Positions 51,921 to 60,499 of a stretch of 64,000 nt of DNA are shown piece by piece (position 1 is the first letter of the stretch; every line of letters begins with the position of its first letter). The DNA comes from Sphingomonas naasensis (lineage in GTDB: Bacteria > Pseudomonadota > Alphaproteobacteria > Sphingomonadales > Sphingomonadaceae), in the NCBI RefSeq assembly GCF_004792695.1, contig NZ_SRXU01000001.1:372001-436000 (forward strand), given 5' to 3'. Below the pieces are notes generated by a model. It worked only from the letters and a program-made list of their open reading frames with translations, was not told the DNA's origin and did not search any database. A program made the translations under genes and the position numbers.

Positions 51921-52964
51921 ATGGGCGATGGAGAAGTCACGCGGGCGGACGCGCACCGCCGCCGATGGCTGGCACTCGCCGCGCTGGCGCTGGCGGTGTG
52001 GATCGCGCGCGAATTCCTGACCTCGCTGCTGTGGGCGCTCGTCCTAGCTATCGCATTATGGCCGCTGCTCCGCGGCGCGCGCACCGATGCCGGGGGCAAC
52101 CCGCCCGGCTGGGCCGCGTTCGGCCTCACGCTTGCCGCCGGGCTCGTCCTGATGCTGCCGCTCGTCGTCGCGGCGCTCGAGGCCGCGCAGGAAAGCGGCG
52201 TCGCGATGGCGTGGCTGCAAACGGCGCAGACGCACGGCATTCCGCCGCCCGCGTGGCTGGCCGACGTCCCGCTCGCCGGATCCCGGCTCCTCGGACTTTG
52301 GCAGCACTATCTCGCCACGCCGGGTAGCTCTGGCCAGCTGCTCGCCCAGCTCGACGCCGCCACCATCCTCGACTGGGTCAAGGGTGCCGCGCTGGCGATG
52401 GCGCAGGGTACCTTGCTGCTCTTCGTCACGCTCGTCGCGCTCTTCACCATGCTCCGCCACGGCGCATCGCTCGGCGCGCAAGGCATGCGGCTGATCGCGG
52501 CCAGCGTCGGGCATGACGGCGAGGCCTTTGCCGAGCGGCTCGTCGAGGCGGTGCGGGTGACGGTGGTCGGCACGGTGTTCGTCGCGCTCGGCGAAGGCGC
52601 GCTGATCGGAGTCGGTTACGCGATCGCCGGGGTACCCAAGCCGATGCTGTTCGCGCTGATGACCGCCGCCTTCGCGATGCTGCCCTTCGGCGCGTGGTTC
52701 GTCTTCAGCGTCGCCAGCGTCGTGCTTCTGCTGGCGGGCGCGCCCGTCGCGGCCGCGCTGCTCTTCGTCTATGGTGCCGCGGTGATGCTGGTGGGGGACA
52801 ATATCGTCCAGCCGGCGCTGATCGGCCGCCGCGCCGAGCTCCCCTTCCTGCTCGCGCTGATCGGCATCTTCGGCGGGATCGCGAGCATGGGGCTGGTCGG
52901 GCTCTTCATCGGCCCGGTGATCATGACCGCGGTGCTGATCGCCACGCGCGAATGGCTCGCCTGA
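51921..52964 (+). CDS. AI-2E family transporter
   Basis: A 347-residue permease of the AI-2E exporter family (YdiK/PerM/TqsA-like), with about seven membrane helices. It shows the FTMLRHGASL segment in the middle and the conserved DNIVQPALIGRRAELPFLLALIGIFGG block near residue 295. Members export autoinducer-2 or act in sodium/proton exchange, and the substrate here is open. The ATG follows GGAGGCGAGGCGC. It lies after gltA and converges on the AmpR-like gene, with three bases between stops. Confidence 0.9.
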   Translation: MGDGEVTRADAHRRRWLALAALALAVWIAREFLTSLLWALVLAIALWPLLRGARTDAGGNPPGWAAFGLTLAAGLVLMLPLVVAALEAAQESGVAMAWLQTAQTHGIPPPAWLADVPLAGSRLLGLWQHYLATPGSSGQLLAQLDAATILDWVKGAALAMAQGTLLLFVTLVALFTMLRHGASLGAQGMRLIAASVGHDGEAFAERLVEAVRVTVVGTVFVALGEGALIGVGYAIAGVPKPMLFALMTAAFAMLPFGAWFVFSVASVVLLLAGAPVAAALLFVYGAAVMLVGDNIVQPALIGRRAELPFLLALIGIFGGIASMGLVGLFIGPVIMTAVLIATREWLA

Positions 52965-52967
52965 GCC

Positions 52968-53828
52968 TCAGGCGCCGGCGATCCAGTCGCGGAACGCCAG
53001 CATCGCCGGGCTGAGCGCGCGCGACTTGAGCCAGGTCAGCCAATAGCGCCCGGTCGACACCTCGATGGCGAACGGCCGCACCAGCGCTCCGTCGTCGAGC
53101 GGACGCCCCAACATCGATGCCGGCGCGAGCGCGACGCCCGCGCCCTGCAGCGCCGCCTCGGCCATCGCCAGCGAGGAATCGAACACCGGGCCCTTGAGCG
53201 TCGGCGGCGGCACCCCGGCCGCGTCGAACCAGCGCGCCCATTCGTCGGCACGATAGGAGCGCAGCAGCGGCAGCCCGAGCAGATCGCGCGGTTCGGCCAG
53301 CCCGCGCGCCAGCGCCGGCGTGCAGAGCGGCGTGAGCGGTGCCTCGATCAGCGGCACCGCCTCGGTCGCGTGCCACGCGCCGTCGCCGAAGCGGATCGCA
53401 TAGTCGAGCCCCTCCCCGGCCAGATCGACCCGGTTGTTGTTGGTGAACAGCCGCAGATCGATCCGCGGATTCGCGGCGCGGAACCCCGGCAGCCTCGGCA
53501 GCAGCCAGCCGGTGGCGAACGTGCCGACCGCCGCGACCGAAAGCAGCTGGGTCGCCTCGCCGCTCGCGATCCCCTCGACCAGCTCGGCGATGCGATCGAA
53601 GCTCTCGGCGAGCGCCGGCTGCAGCGCCAGCCCCTCGTCGGTGAGCGCGAGCCCGCGCGGCAGGCGGCGGAACAGCCTCACCCCCAGCCGAGTCTCAAGT
53701 CCCTTGACCTGGTGGCTGATCGCCGCCTGCGTGACGCAGAGCTCGATCGCGGCGCGGGTGAAGGAAAGATGCCGTGCCGAGGCTTCGAAAGCGCGCAGCG
53801 CATTGAGCGGCAGATGGGGGCGGACCAT
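52968..53828 (-). CDS. AmpR-like LysR-family regulator
   Basis: A 286-residue LysR regulator whose sequence follows AmpR, the activator of ampC beta-lactamase genes, unusually closely. The N-terminus PLNALRAFEASARHLSFTRA, then VVGTFATG-like AAVGTFATGWLLPRL, TNNNRVDLAGEGLDYAIRFG, and LLRSYRADEWARW with VFDSSLAMAEAA all match AmpR landmarks. AmpR responds to muropeptides released from peptidoglycan. No beta-lactamase gene is adjacent in either direction; the divergent neighbour encodes a small Arg/Tyr-rich secreted protein. GcvA-type regulators are the closest alternative. Confidence 0.88.
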   Translation of the reverse strand: MVRPHLPLNALRAFEASARHLSFTRAAIELCVTQAAISHQVKGLETRLGVRLFRRLPRGLALTDEGLALQPALAESFDRIAELVEGIASGEATQLLSVAAVGTFATGWLLPRLPGFRAANPRIDLRLFTNNNRVDLAGEGLDYAIRFGDGAWHATEAVPLIEAPLTPLCTPALARGLAEPRDLLGLPLLRSYRADEWARWFDAAGVPPPTLKGPVFDSSLAMAEAALQGAGVALAPASMLGRPLDDGALVRPFAIEVSTGRYWLTWLKSRALSPAMLAFRDWIAGA

Positions 53829-53977
53829 CGCCGAGCCATAAGCTGATCTAATGGCAGAAGCCAGTATCGGCGGGATTTGCGGCTAAACCTGTACCGCAGA
53901 CTACAACTCGATTCAGCAACGCGAAGCGATGCGGCGGCTAAACCGTTCGCACTGCGTGTACAAATACAGAGGAGAGC

Positions 53978-54286
53978 ATGATGAGGATTGTCAGGATCAT
54001 CGCCGCCGCCGCGCTCGCCATGACCGGCATCGCCGGCACCACCGCCGCGAGCGCCGCGCCGATCACTGCGGTCAGCGCGGTTCAGGATTACGGTTACGGC
54101 TATGGCAACGGCTATCGCGACAATCAGCGCTATCGCGATCGCGACCGCTGGGGCCGCGGCGACCGCAACCGCTGGGATCGCGACCGTCGCTACAATCGCA
54201 GCCGCTATTATCGCAACCACCAGCGCCGCTGCTGGACCGAGTGGCGCCGCTATCAGGGTCGCGTGACGGTCTGCCGTCGTCGCTGA
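53978..54286 (+). CDS. Small secreted Arg/Tyr-rich protein
   Basis: A 102-residue protein with a signal peptide (IIAAAALAMTGIAGTTAASAAP). The mature part is highly basic and aromatic, with YGYGYGNGYRDNQRYRDRD repeats, alternating Arg with Asp, Asn, Trp and Tyr. It ends in a small domain with two Cys (RRCWTEW and TVCRRR). Similar unnamed proteins occur in sphingomonads; a nucleic-acid or polyanion-binding role is possible but unproven. Tandem ATGs follow AGAGGAGAGC. A strong terminator follows. Confidence 0.82.
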   Translation: MMRIVRIIAAAALAMTGIAGTTAASAAPITAVSAVQDYGYGYGNGYRDNQRYRDRDRWGRGDRNRWDRDRRYNRSRYYRNHQRRCWTEWRRYQGRVTVCRRR

Positions 54287-54292
54287 CCATCG

Positions 54293-54325
54293 GGGCGCTC
54301 GCCGACCGCGGCGGGCGCCCTTTTT
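54293..54325 (+). terminator. Intrinsic terminator after the Arg/Tyr-rich protein gene
   Basis: GGGCGCTCGCCG and CGGCGGGCGCCC form a 12-bp stem with one G-U pair and a 4-base ACCG loop, followed by TTTTT. It begins six bases after the stop codon. Confidence 0.9.
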
Positions 54326-54326
54326 C

Positions 54327-55724
54327 TCAATGCCGAGTCGGCAGCGAGAAAATGAAGCGCGCACCCATTCCCGGGGCGCTGTCGACCTTGAGATCGCCGC
54401 CCATCGCGCGGGCGAGCCGGCGCGCGATATAGAGGCCGAGGCCCGAGCCACCCGGTTCGCTGTCGTCGACCCGGCCGAACTTCTCGAAGATCCTTTCCTG
54501 ATCCTCGTGGGCGATCCCTTTGCCCTGATCGGCAACGATCACGCAGCTCTTCTTTTCCTCGCGCTCGAGCCGGATCCACACCATCGCCCCCGGCGGCGAA
54601 TAGCGCACCGCATTGCCGATCAGATTGACCAGCACCTGCAGCGCGCGACGGAACTCGCCGGTTGCGGGCAATGCCTCGTCGAGCGCGGGCTTGTCGATCC
54701 GCACCTCGGACTGCGCCGCGCGCACGCCGAGCAGCCCGGACGCACGCCGCGCGACATCGGCGAGGTCGATCGGCTCGAGCGCGATCGCGAAATCGTCGCG
54801 CTCGATCGCCTGCAGATCGACCAGGTCCTCGACCAGCCCGAGCAAGTGACGCCCGGCATTGGCGATGTCGCTGGCATATTCGGCATAGTCCGACTTAAGC
54901 GGGCCATCGAGCTGCGCGCTGATGCTGTCGGCGTTCGCGATGATCTTGCCCAGCGGGCCCCGCAGCGCGCGATCGAGCCGCTGGCTGAACGAATCGGGGA
55001 AACCGCCGAACGAGGCCGCGGGCGCGGGCAGCGGCGTGTCGGGACCGGGTTCGGGCGGCAGCGGCGTCTCGAGCATGTGCGCCGCGCCGACAAAGCCGGC
55101 AAAGCGCCCGCCGGGATCGCTGCGCGGAGTCGCGGCGAGCCGCACCATCCGGCCGGTGCCGCGAATCTCGGCCTTCTGGCCATCGAACTGCGCTTGGGCG
55201 GCGACGGCGTCGAGGATCGGCAGATTGCCGCTCTCGTCCTGCTCGAGATGGAACAGCCGGGTCAGTGGCTGGCCGAGCATCGCGCTCGAATCGAAGCCAT
55301 AGCGCTCGCCCGCCTCGATCGACAGAAAGGTGATCCGCAGCGACGCGTCGGTCTCCCACAGCCAATCGGCGGCCGAGCGGAAGAAATCGCCCTCGCGCTC
55401 AAGCTCGCTCGCGATCGCGCGCCACGCGGGGCGCTGGCGCCAGCCGCTGACTTCGAGCCGCACCCCGCCCTGCTCAGGCTCGGCGCGCACCCACAGATCG
55501 AGATCGTCCTCGCCATCGGCGGCGACGACGTTGCGCGAAATGGCGATGCCCAGCCGCTGGGCGAGCCGCGCCAGCGCCGCGATCGGCGGCACCGCGAGCG
55601 GCACGCCGGTATCGCCGCCGGCGCGTTGGTTGAGCTCTGCGAGCCTCGCCTCGGCGTCGAGCAGCCGCCCTTCGCGATCGAGGCGCCCCCACGAAACGGG
55701 CAAGGTGCGATCGATCGCGTTCAT
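54327..55724 (-). CDS. PAS-containing kinase-like protein lacking the phospho-acceptor histidine
   Basis: A 465-residue soluble sensor of histidine-kinase architecture. After an N-terminal region comes a PAS domain (about residues 112-225, DFFRSAADWLWETDASLRI). A dimerisation helix follows with LDRALRGPL where active kinases have SHELRTPL; the position of the histidine is Arg252. The ATPase domain is intact (NLIGNAVRYSP, VADQGKGIAHED, GGSGLGLYIARR). Loss of the histidine recalls DivL, a cell-cycle pseudokinase of Caulobacter with Tyr at that place. Its ATG overlaps the stop of the DUF2336 gene (ATGA), so they work together. Kinase activity by another residue cannot be excluded. Confidence 0.85.
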   Translation of the reverse strand: MNAIDRTLPVSWGRLDREGRLLDAEARLAELNQRAGGDTGVPLAVPPIAALARLAQRLGIAISRNVVAADGEDDLDLWVRAEPEQGGVRLEVSGWRQRPAWRAIASELEREGDFFRSAADWLWETDASLRITFLSIEAGERYGFDSSAMLGQPLTRLFHLEQDESGNLPILDAVAAQAQFDGQKAEIRGTGRMVRLAATPRSDPGGRFAGFVGAAHMLETPLPPEPGPDTPLPAPAASFGGFPDSFSQRLDRALRGPLGKIIANADSISAQLDGPLKSDYAEYASDIANAGRHLLGLVEDLVDLQAIERDDFAIALEPIDLADVARRASGLLGVRAAQSEVRIDKPALDEALPATGEFRRALQVLVNLIGNAVRYSPPGAMVWIRLEREEKKSCVIVADQGKGIAHEDQERIFEKFGRVDDSEPGGSGLGLYIARRLARAMGGDLKVDSAPGMGARFIFSLPTRH

Positions 55725-56836
55725 GCCGCCCTCGTCCCGGCGAGCGCGAGCAGCGCCGCGCGATAATCGGGATCGAGCCGCAGCGGCGCGATTGCCTCAC
55801 GCGCCTCGTCGCCGGGGATGGCGACGATCGAATCGAGCCGGTCGGCGAAACGCTCGACATCGCGGCGCGGATCGGCCTCGCAAAGGGCGAAGCCGATCTG
55901 GGCGACGGTCTCGCGGCCGAGATCGAGCGCGCGGAGCGCGAGCCACAGCCGGTCTGCCACCGAATCGAGCACGATATCGCGTGCCAGCGGATAGCCCACG
56001 CCCAGCGCATGCGCGAACAGCGCGATGAACAATACGATGCGCCGGTCGCTCAGCGCCTCGACCAGCAATTTGGGCAATTCGTCGGGTCGGGCGTCGATCG
56101 CCGCGGCGAAACGCATCGCTGCCGCCTCGAGCCGATCGCCTTCGTCATAGGCCGTGAGGCTGCGCTGCGCCGCGTCGGAAAGCGCGCGATCGAGGGCTTG
56201 CAGCGCGCCGTCGGCCGCCTCGCCGACGCGCTCGCGCAGCGCCGCCGCCACCCACCACACCAGCCGGTGGTGCAACTCGGCAGGGAGATCGGTATGCGTG
56301 AGCGGCCCCATATCGGGGCCACCGCGTCGACGGCTCTCCGCCACCAGCAATCCCATCGCGCCGCTCGCCAGCGCGCGATCGGGGTGCTGGACGAAACGAT
56401 TGACGAGGCTGGGCCGCTCGGGGTCGTCGGGCGCGTGCATCGGCAGCGCCGCTCCGATCGCGTCCTGGCGGACACGCGCCATCAGTTCGGACATCAACGC
56501 GGCGTCGCGCAGCACGCCCGCACGGAACAGCCGCTCGAATACGCCCACTTCGGTGCGCAGGATCGCCGCGGCGAGCTGGCTTTCCCCGCGCGTGCTCAGC
56601 AGTTGCGCGCCATGCTCGCGGATCTCGGCTTCCACCGTGTCGATCAACGCGCGCAGCAGCAGCGCCAGCGCCACGCGGGTGCGCTCGTCGAGCCGCGCCT
56701 CCTCGGGCAGGAAGAAATCGTCGATCGCGACTGCGAGCCCGTCATGCGCGCGCGTCTCCGCGGCGGCGGCTCGCGCGAGCAACCGGCTGGCGCCCTCGAT
56801 GGCGCCGGGGTTTATGTCGACGGTACTTTCCGACAT
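55721..56836 (-). CDS. DUF2336 domain protein
   Basis: A 371-residue helical protein that fits DUF2336, a repeat-like family confined mainly to alphaproteobacteria and with unknown function. Features are an N-terminal AARAAAAETRAHDGLAVAIDDFFL region and several helical pairs, including ERLFRAGVLRDAALMSELMARV and RRIVLFIALFAHALGVGYPLARDIVLD. It has no membrane segment or signal peptide. It is the upstream gene of an ATGA-coupled pair with the pseudokinase. Its role may be to sense or scaffold for that protein, but this is inference. Confidence 0.8.
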   Translation of the reverse strand: MSESTVDINPGAIEGASRLLARAAAAETRAHDGLAVAIDDFFLPEEARLDERTRVALALLLRALIDTVEAEIREHGAQLLSTRGESQLAAAILRTEVGVFERLFRAGVLRDAALMSELMARVRQDAIGAALPMHAPDDPERPSLVNRFVQHPDRALASGAMGLLVAESRRRGGPDMGPLTHTDLPAELHHRLVWWVAAALRERVGEAADGALQALDRALSDAAQRSLTAYDEGDRLEAAAMRFAAAIDARPDELPKLLVEALSDRRIVLFIALFAHALGVGYPLARDIVLDSVADRLWLALRALDLGRETVAQIGFALCEADPRRDVERFADRLDSIVAIPGDEAREAIAPLRLDPDYRAALLALAGTRAA

Positions 56837-56871
56837 CGGCCCCTGATAAGCGCAATGTGATTAAAGCGAAG

Positions 56872-58047
56872 CTAAGCTTTTTCGCGAGTGCCCTCAACCG
56901 CGGCACCAAGGGTCACGAACGCATAGGCCGCAGCCGCGGCGAGGCCGTACTGAATTACCCCGGCAAGCGCGAACGGCGCGAGCAGCAGCAGATGCGCCGA
57001 GGGGCTCGCCCACCAGCGCCGATGCCGCGAGGGCGCGCGCTCGACGAGAAACTGCGCCGCGAGCGCCACCAACGCCAGCACGAGCGGCGTGGTGGTATCG
57101 AGTCGCGCGCGCTCCATCCAGCCGCAGCCCAGCGCCACGCCCCCGAACAATGCCAACAGCGCCCATTCGACCGCCGCCGCGCGCCGTTCCTCGCCACGCA
57201 GCGCCGCCATCGCGCCGCCGGTTGCCAGCGTGGCTGCCGACAGAAGCGCAGCGATCAGCCCGGTACCTTCCCAGTCGAAGCCGATCGCAGTGAAGGAAAG
57301 CAGCGCCAGCACGCCGCCGGCGGCGAACAAGCTCCAGCCGGGGACGTTGCGCGAGACCAGCTCGGGAAGCGCCATCCGGGCGACGCGGGTGAATACCCAG
57401 CGATCGGCCCAGCCGACCCGGCGCTCGGTCAGTGCTGCGAGGATGCCGGTGTTACGCGCCGCGAGCCCCTCCGCGGTATGCTCGACGGCATGGCCGCTGC
57501 GCAGCCAGCTCGCGCTGAGCGGGACATGCTCGGCGCCCGATTGCGCGGCGACGCGCAGCAGTGCCGACTGGAAGTCGTAATCGTCGGGCATCTGCGCGAT
57601 CTGGCCGAGCTGGCGCACCGAGATGCGCGCCACCCCCGCCCAGCAATCGCGCATGTCGAGCCGCTCGATCGCGGCGGGCGAGCCCGCATCATCGGTGACG
57701 AGCAAGGCCTCGGGCCCGTCATGCCCCATCCGGTCCATCACCGGATCGGTGGTGACCAAGCCATCGGCCATCACCAGCACCCGCGCGCCTTCCTCGATCT
57801 TTTCGGCGGCTTCCTCGGCCGAGCGCACGATCTCGACACGCACCTCGCGACGGCCGGCGCGATTGACCGCGGCGAGCAACGCCGGCGTCATGCGCCCCAC
57901 CGCGACGAGGATCTGCTCGGCGCCGGCCCCGATCAGCAGGCGGATCTGGTATTCGAGCAGGGTCATGCCGCCGAACGGCAGTGTCGCGACGAGCGTCCCC
58001 GGACGGTCGCTCGCCTCCTCAATCGCAAAAATCAGCCCCGCCAGCAT
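56872..58047 (-). CDS. NTP-transferase-like membrane protein
   Basis: A 391-residue protein with two parts. Residues 1-220 resemble a nucleotidyltransferase (Rossmann-like) domain: LPFGGMTLLEYQIRLLIGAGAEQILVAVG is the layout of sugar-nucleotide pyrophosphorylases, followed by ARVLVMADGLVTTDPV. The classical GGxGTRL loop at the start is degenerate (AIEEASDRPGTLVATL). From about residue 230 there are about six membrane helices. Fusions of a nucleotidyltransferase to a CDP-alcohol transferase make phospholipids such as di-myo-inositol phosphate, but I do not see the CDP-alcohol motif. I chose ATG 58047 as the conserved domain starts there; a GTG at 58110 is possible. Confidence 0.68.
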   Translation of the reverse strand: MLAGLIFAIEEASDRPGTLVATLPFGGMTLLEYQIRLLIGAGAEQILVAVGRMTPALLAAVNRAGRREVRVEIVRSAEEAAEKIEEGARVLVMADGLVTTDPVMDRMGHDGPEALLVTDDAGSPAAIERLDMRDCWAGVARISVRQLGQIAQMPDDYDFQSALLRVAAQSGAEHVPLSASWLRSGHAVEHTAEGLAARNTGILAALTERRVGWADRWVFTRVARMALPELVSRNVPGWSLFAAGGVLALLSFTAIGFDWEGTGLIAALLSAATLATGGAMAALRGEERRAAAVEWALLALFGGVALGCGWMERARLDTTTPLVLALVALAAQFLVERAPSRHRRWWASPSAHLLLLAPFALAGVIQYGLAAAAAYAFVTLGAAVEGTREKA

Positions 58048-58169
58048 GTTCGGTTCGTTAGGCGGAATGGCCGGGCCACGCAATTCCTCGCCGCGCAGAT
58101 GCAGCCACACCCGGTGCCGACATGCGGCACCGGGCGCGTTCGATCATTCTGGCCGGCCGAAGCGCGGCG

Positions 58170-59699
58170 TCAGACGCCGGCGAGCGCGGCCATCTTTCCG
58201 CTGCTGCCGAATATCTCGACCTTGCCGCCTCCGGCGCGCCGCCGCTGGAGCCAGTCCTTGAGCAGCTCGGTGCAGGTATGATCGATCGCCGAGCATCTGG
58301 AGAGATCGAGCAACACCGGCGCCTTACTCGGCAGCGCGTCGAGCTTTGCCGAGAGCCTGGGAAGCGCGACGAACGTCGCCGCGCCCGAAAGCGCGATCGT
58401 GCGGCGCTCGTCGTCCTCGCGCTCCTCGACTCGCAGCCGCAGGCGGCGGAAGTGCGGGAGCAGCTCGAGCAGCGACAATCCGATGCCGACCAGCACGCCG
58501 GTGAGCAGGTCCTCCGCAACGACCAGCACCAGGGTGACCGCCCAGATCATCGCGGGCAGCGCGCCATAATCGCGCAGCAGATGCCGGGCATGGCTGAAGT
58601 TCACCAGCCGTGCGCCGGTCACCACCAGCACCGCGCCGAGCGCCGCCATCGGAATCTCGCGCAGCAGCCACGGCAGCAACGCGACGAAGCCGAGGATCCA
58701 CACCCCGTGCAGGATCGCCGAGAGCCGGGTCTGCGCGCCCGCCTGGACGTTGGCCGAGCTGCGTACGATGACGCCGGTCATCGGTAGCGCGCCCGCTGCA
58801 CCGCACAGCAGATTGCCAATGCCCTGCGCGCGGAGCTCCTTGTTGTAGTTGGTGCGCGCGCCGTCGTGCATCCGGTCTACCGCCGCCGCCGAGAGCAGGG
58901 TCTCGGCGCTGGCGATGAACGCAATCGCGAACGCGGCACCGATGATCGAGGGATTGAGCAGCAGCGCGAAGGTGCCCGCGTCGGGCAGGCTGATCGCCGC
59001 GGCAATGTTCTCGGGCACACTGACGCGAGTGACGTCGAGGCCGAGCAGAAAGGCGAGCAAGGTGCTCGCGACCACGCCCATCAGCGCGCCGGGAACGAGC
59101 CTGAGCGCGGCGGGCCGCCATTTCTCCCAGCCGAGCATCACTGCGATGGTGGTGAGGCCCAGCGCCAGCGCGATCTCGGCCGCGGCGATGCTAGGTGACA
59201 GCCCGAGCAGACGTCCCGGCATCGCGGCCAGATTCTCGAGGCCGCTCGGCAGCGGCTTCGAATCGAACATCACATGGAACTGGCCGATCACGATCAGCAC
59301 GCCGATGCCGGCGAGCATGCCGTGCACCACCGCCGGCGAGATCGCGCGGAACCAGCCACCCAGCCGGAACACGCCGGCAAGGACCTGCACCAGCCCGGCG
59401 AGCATCAGGATCGGGCCGAGCGCCGACAGGCCCTGATCGCGGACCAACTCGAAAACGATCACCGCGAGGCCCGCGGCGGGGCCGCTGACCTGCAGCGGCG
59501 AACCAGCCAGCGCGCCGACGACGATGCCGCCGATGATGCCGGTGATCAGCCCCTTTTCGGGCGACACGCCCGAGGCGATCGCGATGCCCATGCACAGCGG
59601 CATCGCGACGAGGAAGACCACGATCGAGGCAGTCAGATCGCGGACGTTGAAGGCGAATTTGGGCAAGGCGAGCTTCGGGGTCTCGGCGGCGGCAGTCAT
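58170..59699 (-). CDS. SulP-family anion (bicarbonate/sulfate) transporter
   Basis: A 509-residue permease of the SulP/SLC26 family. The transporter part has about 14 half-crossing helices, starting VRDLTASIVVFLVAMPLCMGIA and including SGPAAGLAVIVFEL, HGMLAGIGVLIVIGQ and SAETLLSAAAVDRMHDG. A C-terminal STAS domain (from about residue 410) has the ALDLSR-like VLLDLSRCSAIDHT strand. SulP proteins carry bicarbonate, sulfate or dicarboxylates. Overlap of its ATG with the stop of a beta-carbonic anhydrase gene (ATGA) makes bicarbonate the best guess, as for BicA-type systems. Confidence 0.9.
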   Translation of the reverse strand: MTAAAETPKLALPKFAFNVRDLTASIVVFLVAMPLCMGIAIASGVSPEKGLITGIIGGIVVGALAGSPLQVSGPAAGLAVIVFELVRDQGLSALGPILMLAGLVQVLAGVFRLGGWFRAISPAVVHGMLAGIGVLIVIGQFHVMFDSKPLPSGLENLAAMPGRLLGLSPSIAAAEIALALGLTTIAVMLGWEKWRPAALRLVPGALMGVVASTLLAFLLGLDVTRVSVPENIAAAISLPDAGTFALLLNPSIIGAAFAIAFIASAETLLSAAAVDRMHDGARTNYNKELRAQGIGNLLCGAAGALPMTGVIVRSSANVQAGAQTRLSAILHGVWILGFVALLPWLLREIPMAALGAVLVVTGARLVNFSHARHLLRDYGALPAMIWAVTLVLVVAEDLLTGVLVGIGLSLLELLPHFRRLRLRVEEREDDERRTIALSGAATFVALPRLSAKLDALPSKAPVLLDLSRCSAIDHTCTELLKDWLQRRRAGGGKVEIFGSSGKMAALAGV

Positions 59700-60385
59700 T
59701 CCGCCGCCTCCACGCGCTCGGCCGCGAGGCGCGCCGCCGCGGGCAACGCGACAGGTAGCTCGGACCCCTCGCGGATCGCGACGAACTGGCCGCTGACGCC
59801 GTCGAGCGCCAGCACCTCGCCCGCGCCGATGTCGAAGAACCAGCCGTGCAGCGCCACCGCGCCGCGGGCGATCGCCGCGGCGACCGACGGGTGGGTGCGC
59901 AGATGCGCGATCTGGATCACGACATTCTCGAGGCTCGCCGCGCGCACCGATTCGCCGTTCTCGAGCTCGGGATAGCCGCGCTTGACGACGCTCGCCGCCG
60001 CGGCGCTGTGCCGCAGCCACGCCGCGACATTGGGCATGTTCTCGAGCATCTGCGGGTTCATCAGCGCCTTCATCGCGCCGCAGTCCGAATGACCGCAGAC
60101 GATGATGTCGTGCACGCCCAGCGCCTCGACGGCATATTCGACCGTCGAGGAGACGCCGCCATTCTGGGTGGCGAAGGGCGGGACGATGTTGCCCGCGTTG
60201 CGGCAGACGAAGAGCTCGCCCGGCCCGGCCTGCAATATCTGCTCGGGCACCACGCGCGAATCCGCGCAGGAGATCATCAATGCCTTGGGGCTCTGCCCGT
60301 CGCTGGCCAGACGACCGTATAGATCGCTCTGGTCCGGAAAGACCTGCTTCGCGAAGCTCAGCACGCGTCCCATCAATTCGTTCAC
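59696..60385 (-). CDS. Beta-class carbonic anhydrase
   Basis: A 229-residue zinc enzyme that interconverts CO2 and bicarbonate. The zinc ligands are Cys40 (ISCADSR), His99 and Cys102 (CGHSDCGAM), and the catalytic Asp42-Arg44 pair is present. NAGNIVPPF and SVEYAV-like STVEYAVEALGV are family landmarks. Length is normal and there is no signal peptide, so it is cytoplasmic. It is the first gene of a coupled pair with the SulP transporter. A gamma-class enzyme lies at 5.4 kb. Confidence 0.95.
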   Translation of the reverse strand: MNELMGRVLSFAKQVFPDQSDLYGRLASDGQSPKALMISCADSRVVPEQILQAGPGELFVCRNAGNIVPPFATQNGGVSSTVEYAVEALGVHDIIVCGHSDCGAMKALMNPQMLENMPNVAAWLRHSAAAASVVKRGYPELENGESVRAASLENVVIQIAHLRTHPSVAAAIARGAVALHGWFFDIGAGEVLALDGVSGQFVAIREGSELPVALPAAARLAAERVEAAE

Positions 60386-60499
60386 TGGCTATACTCCTTG
60401 CCAACTCGCTGGGCGCGAGTGTCAGCAGGGAGGTACGGACGCTGTTTTGCTGCGGCGCAGCGCGTATGTAAGGAAGTGTTTCCCCGCCGTCCGGCCGTT

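Noticed and set aside
58170..60404. A longer form of the SulP gene reading through the carbonic anhydrase region
   Set aside because: The upstream 235 codons are the out-of-frame shadow of the carbonic anhydrase; the conserved SulP sequence starts at the ATG at 59699, which overlaps the anhydrase stop.
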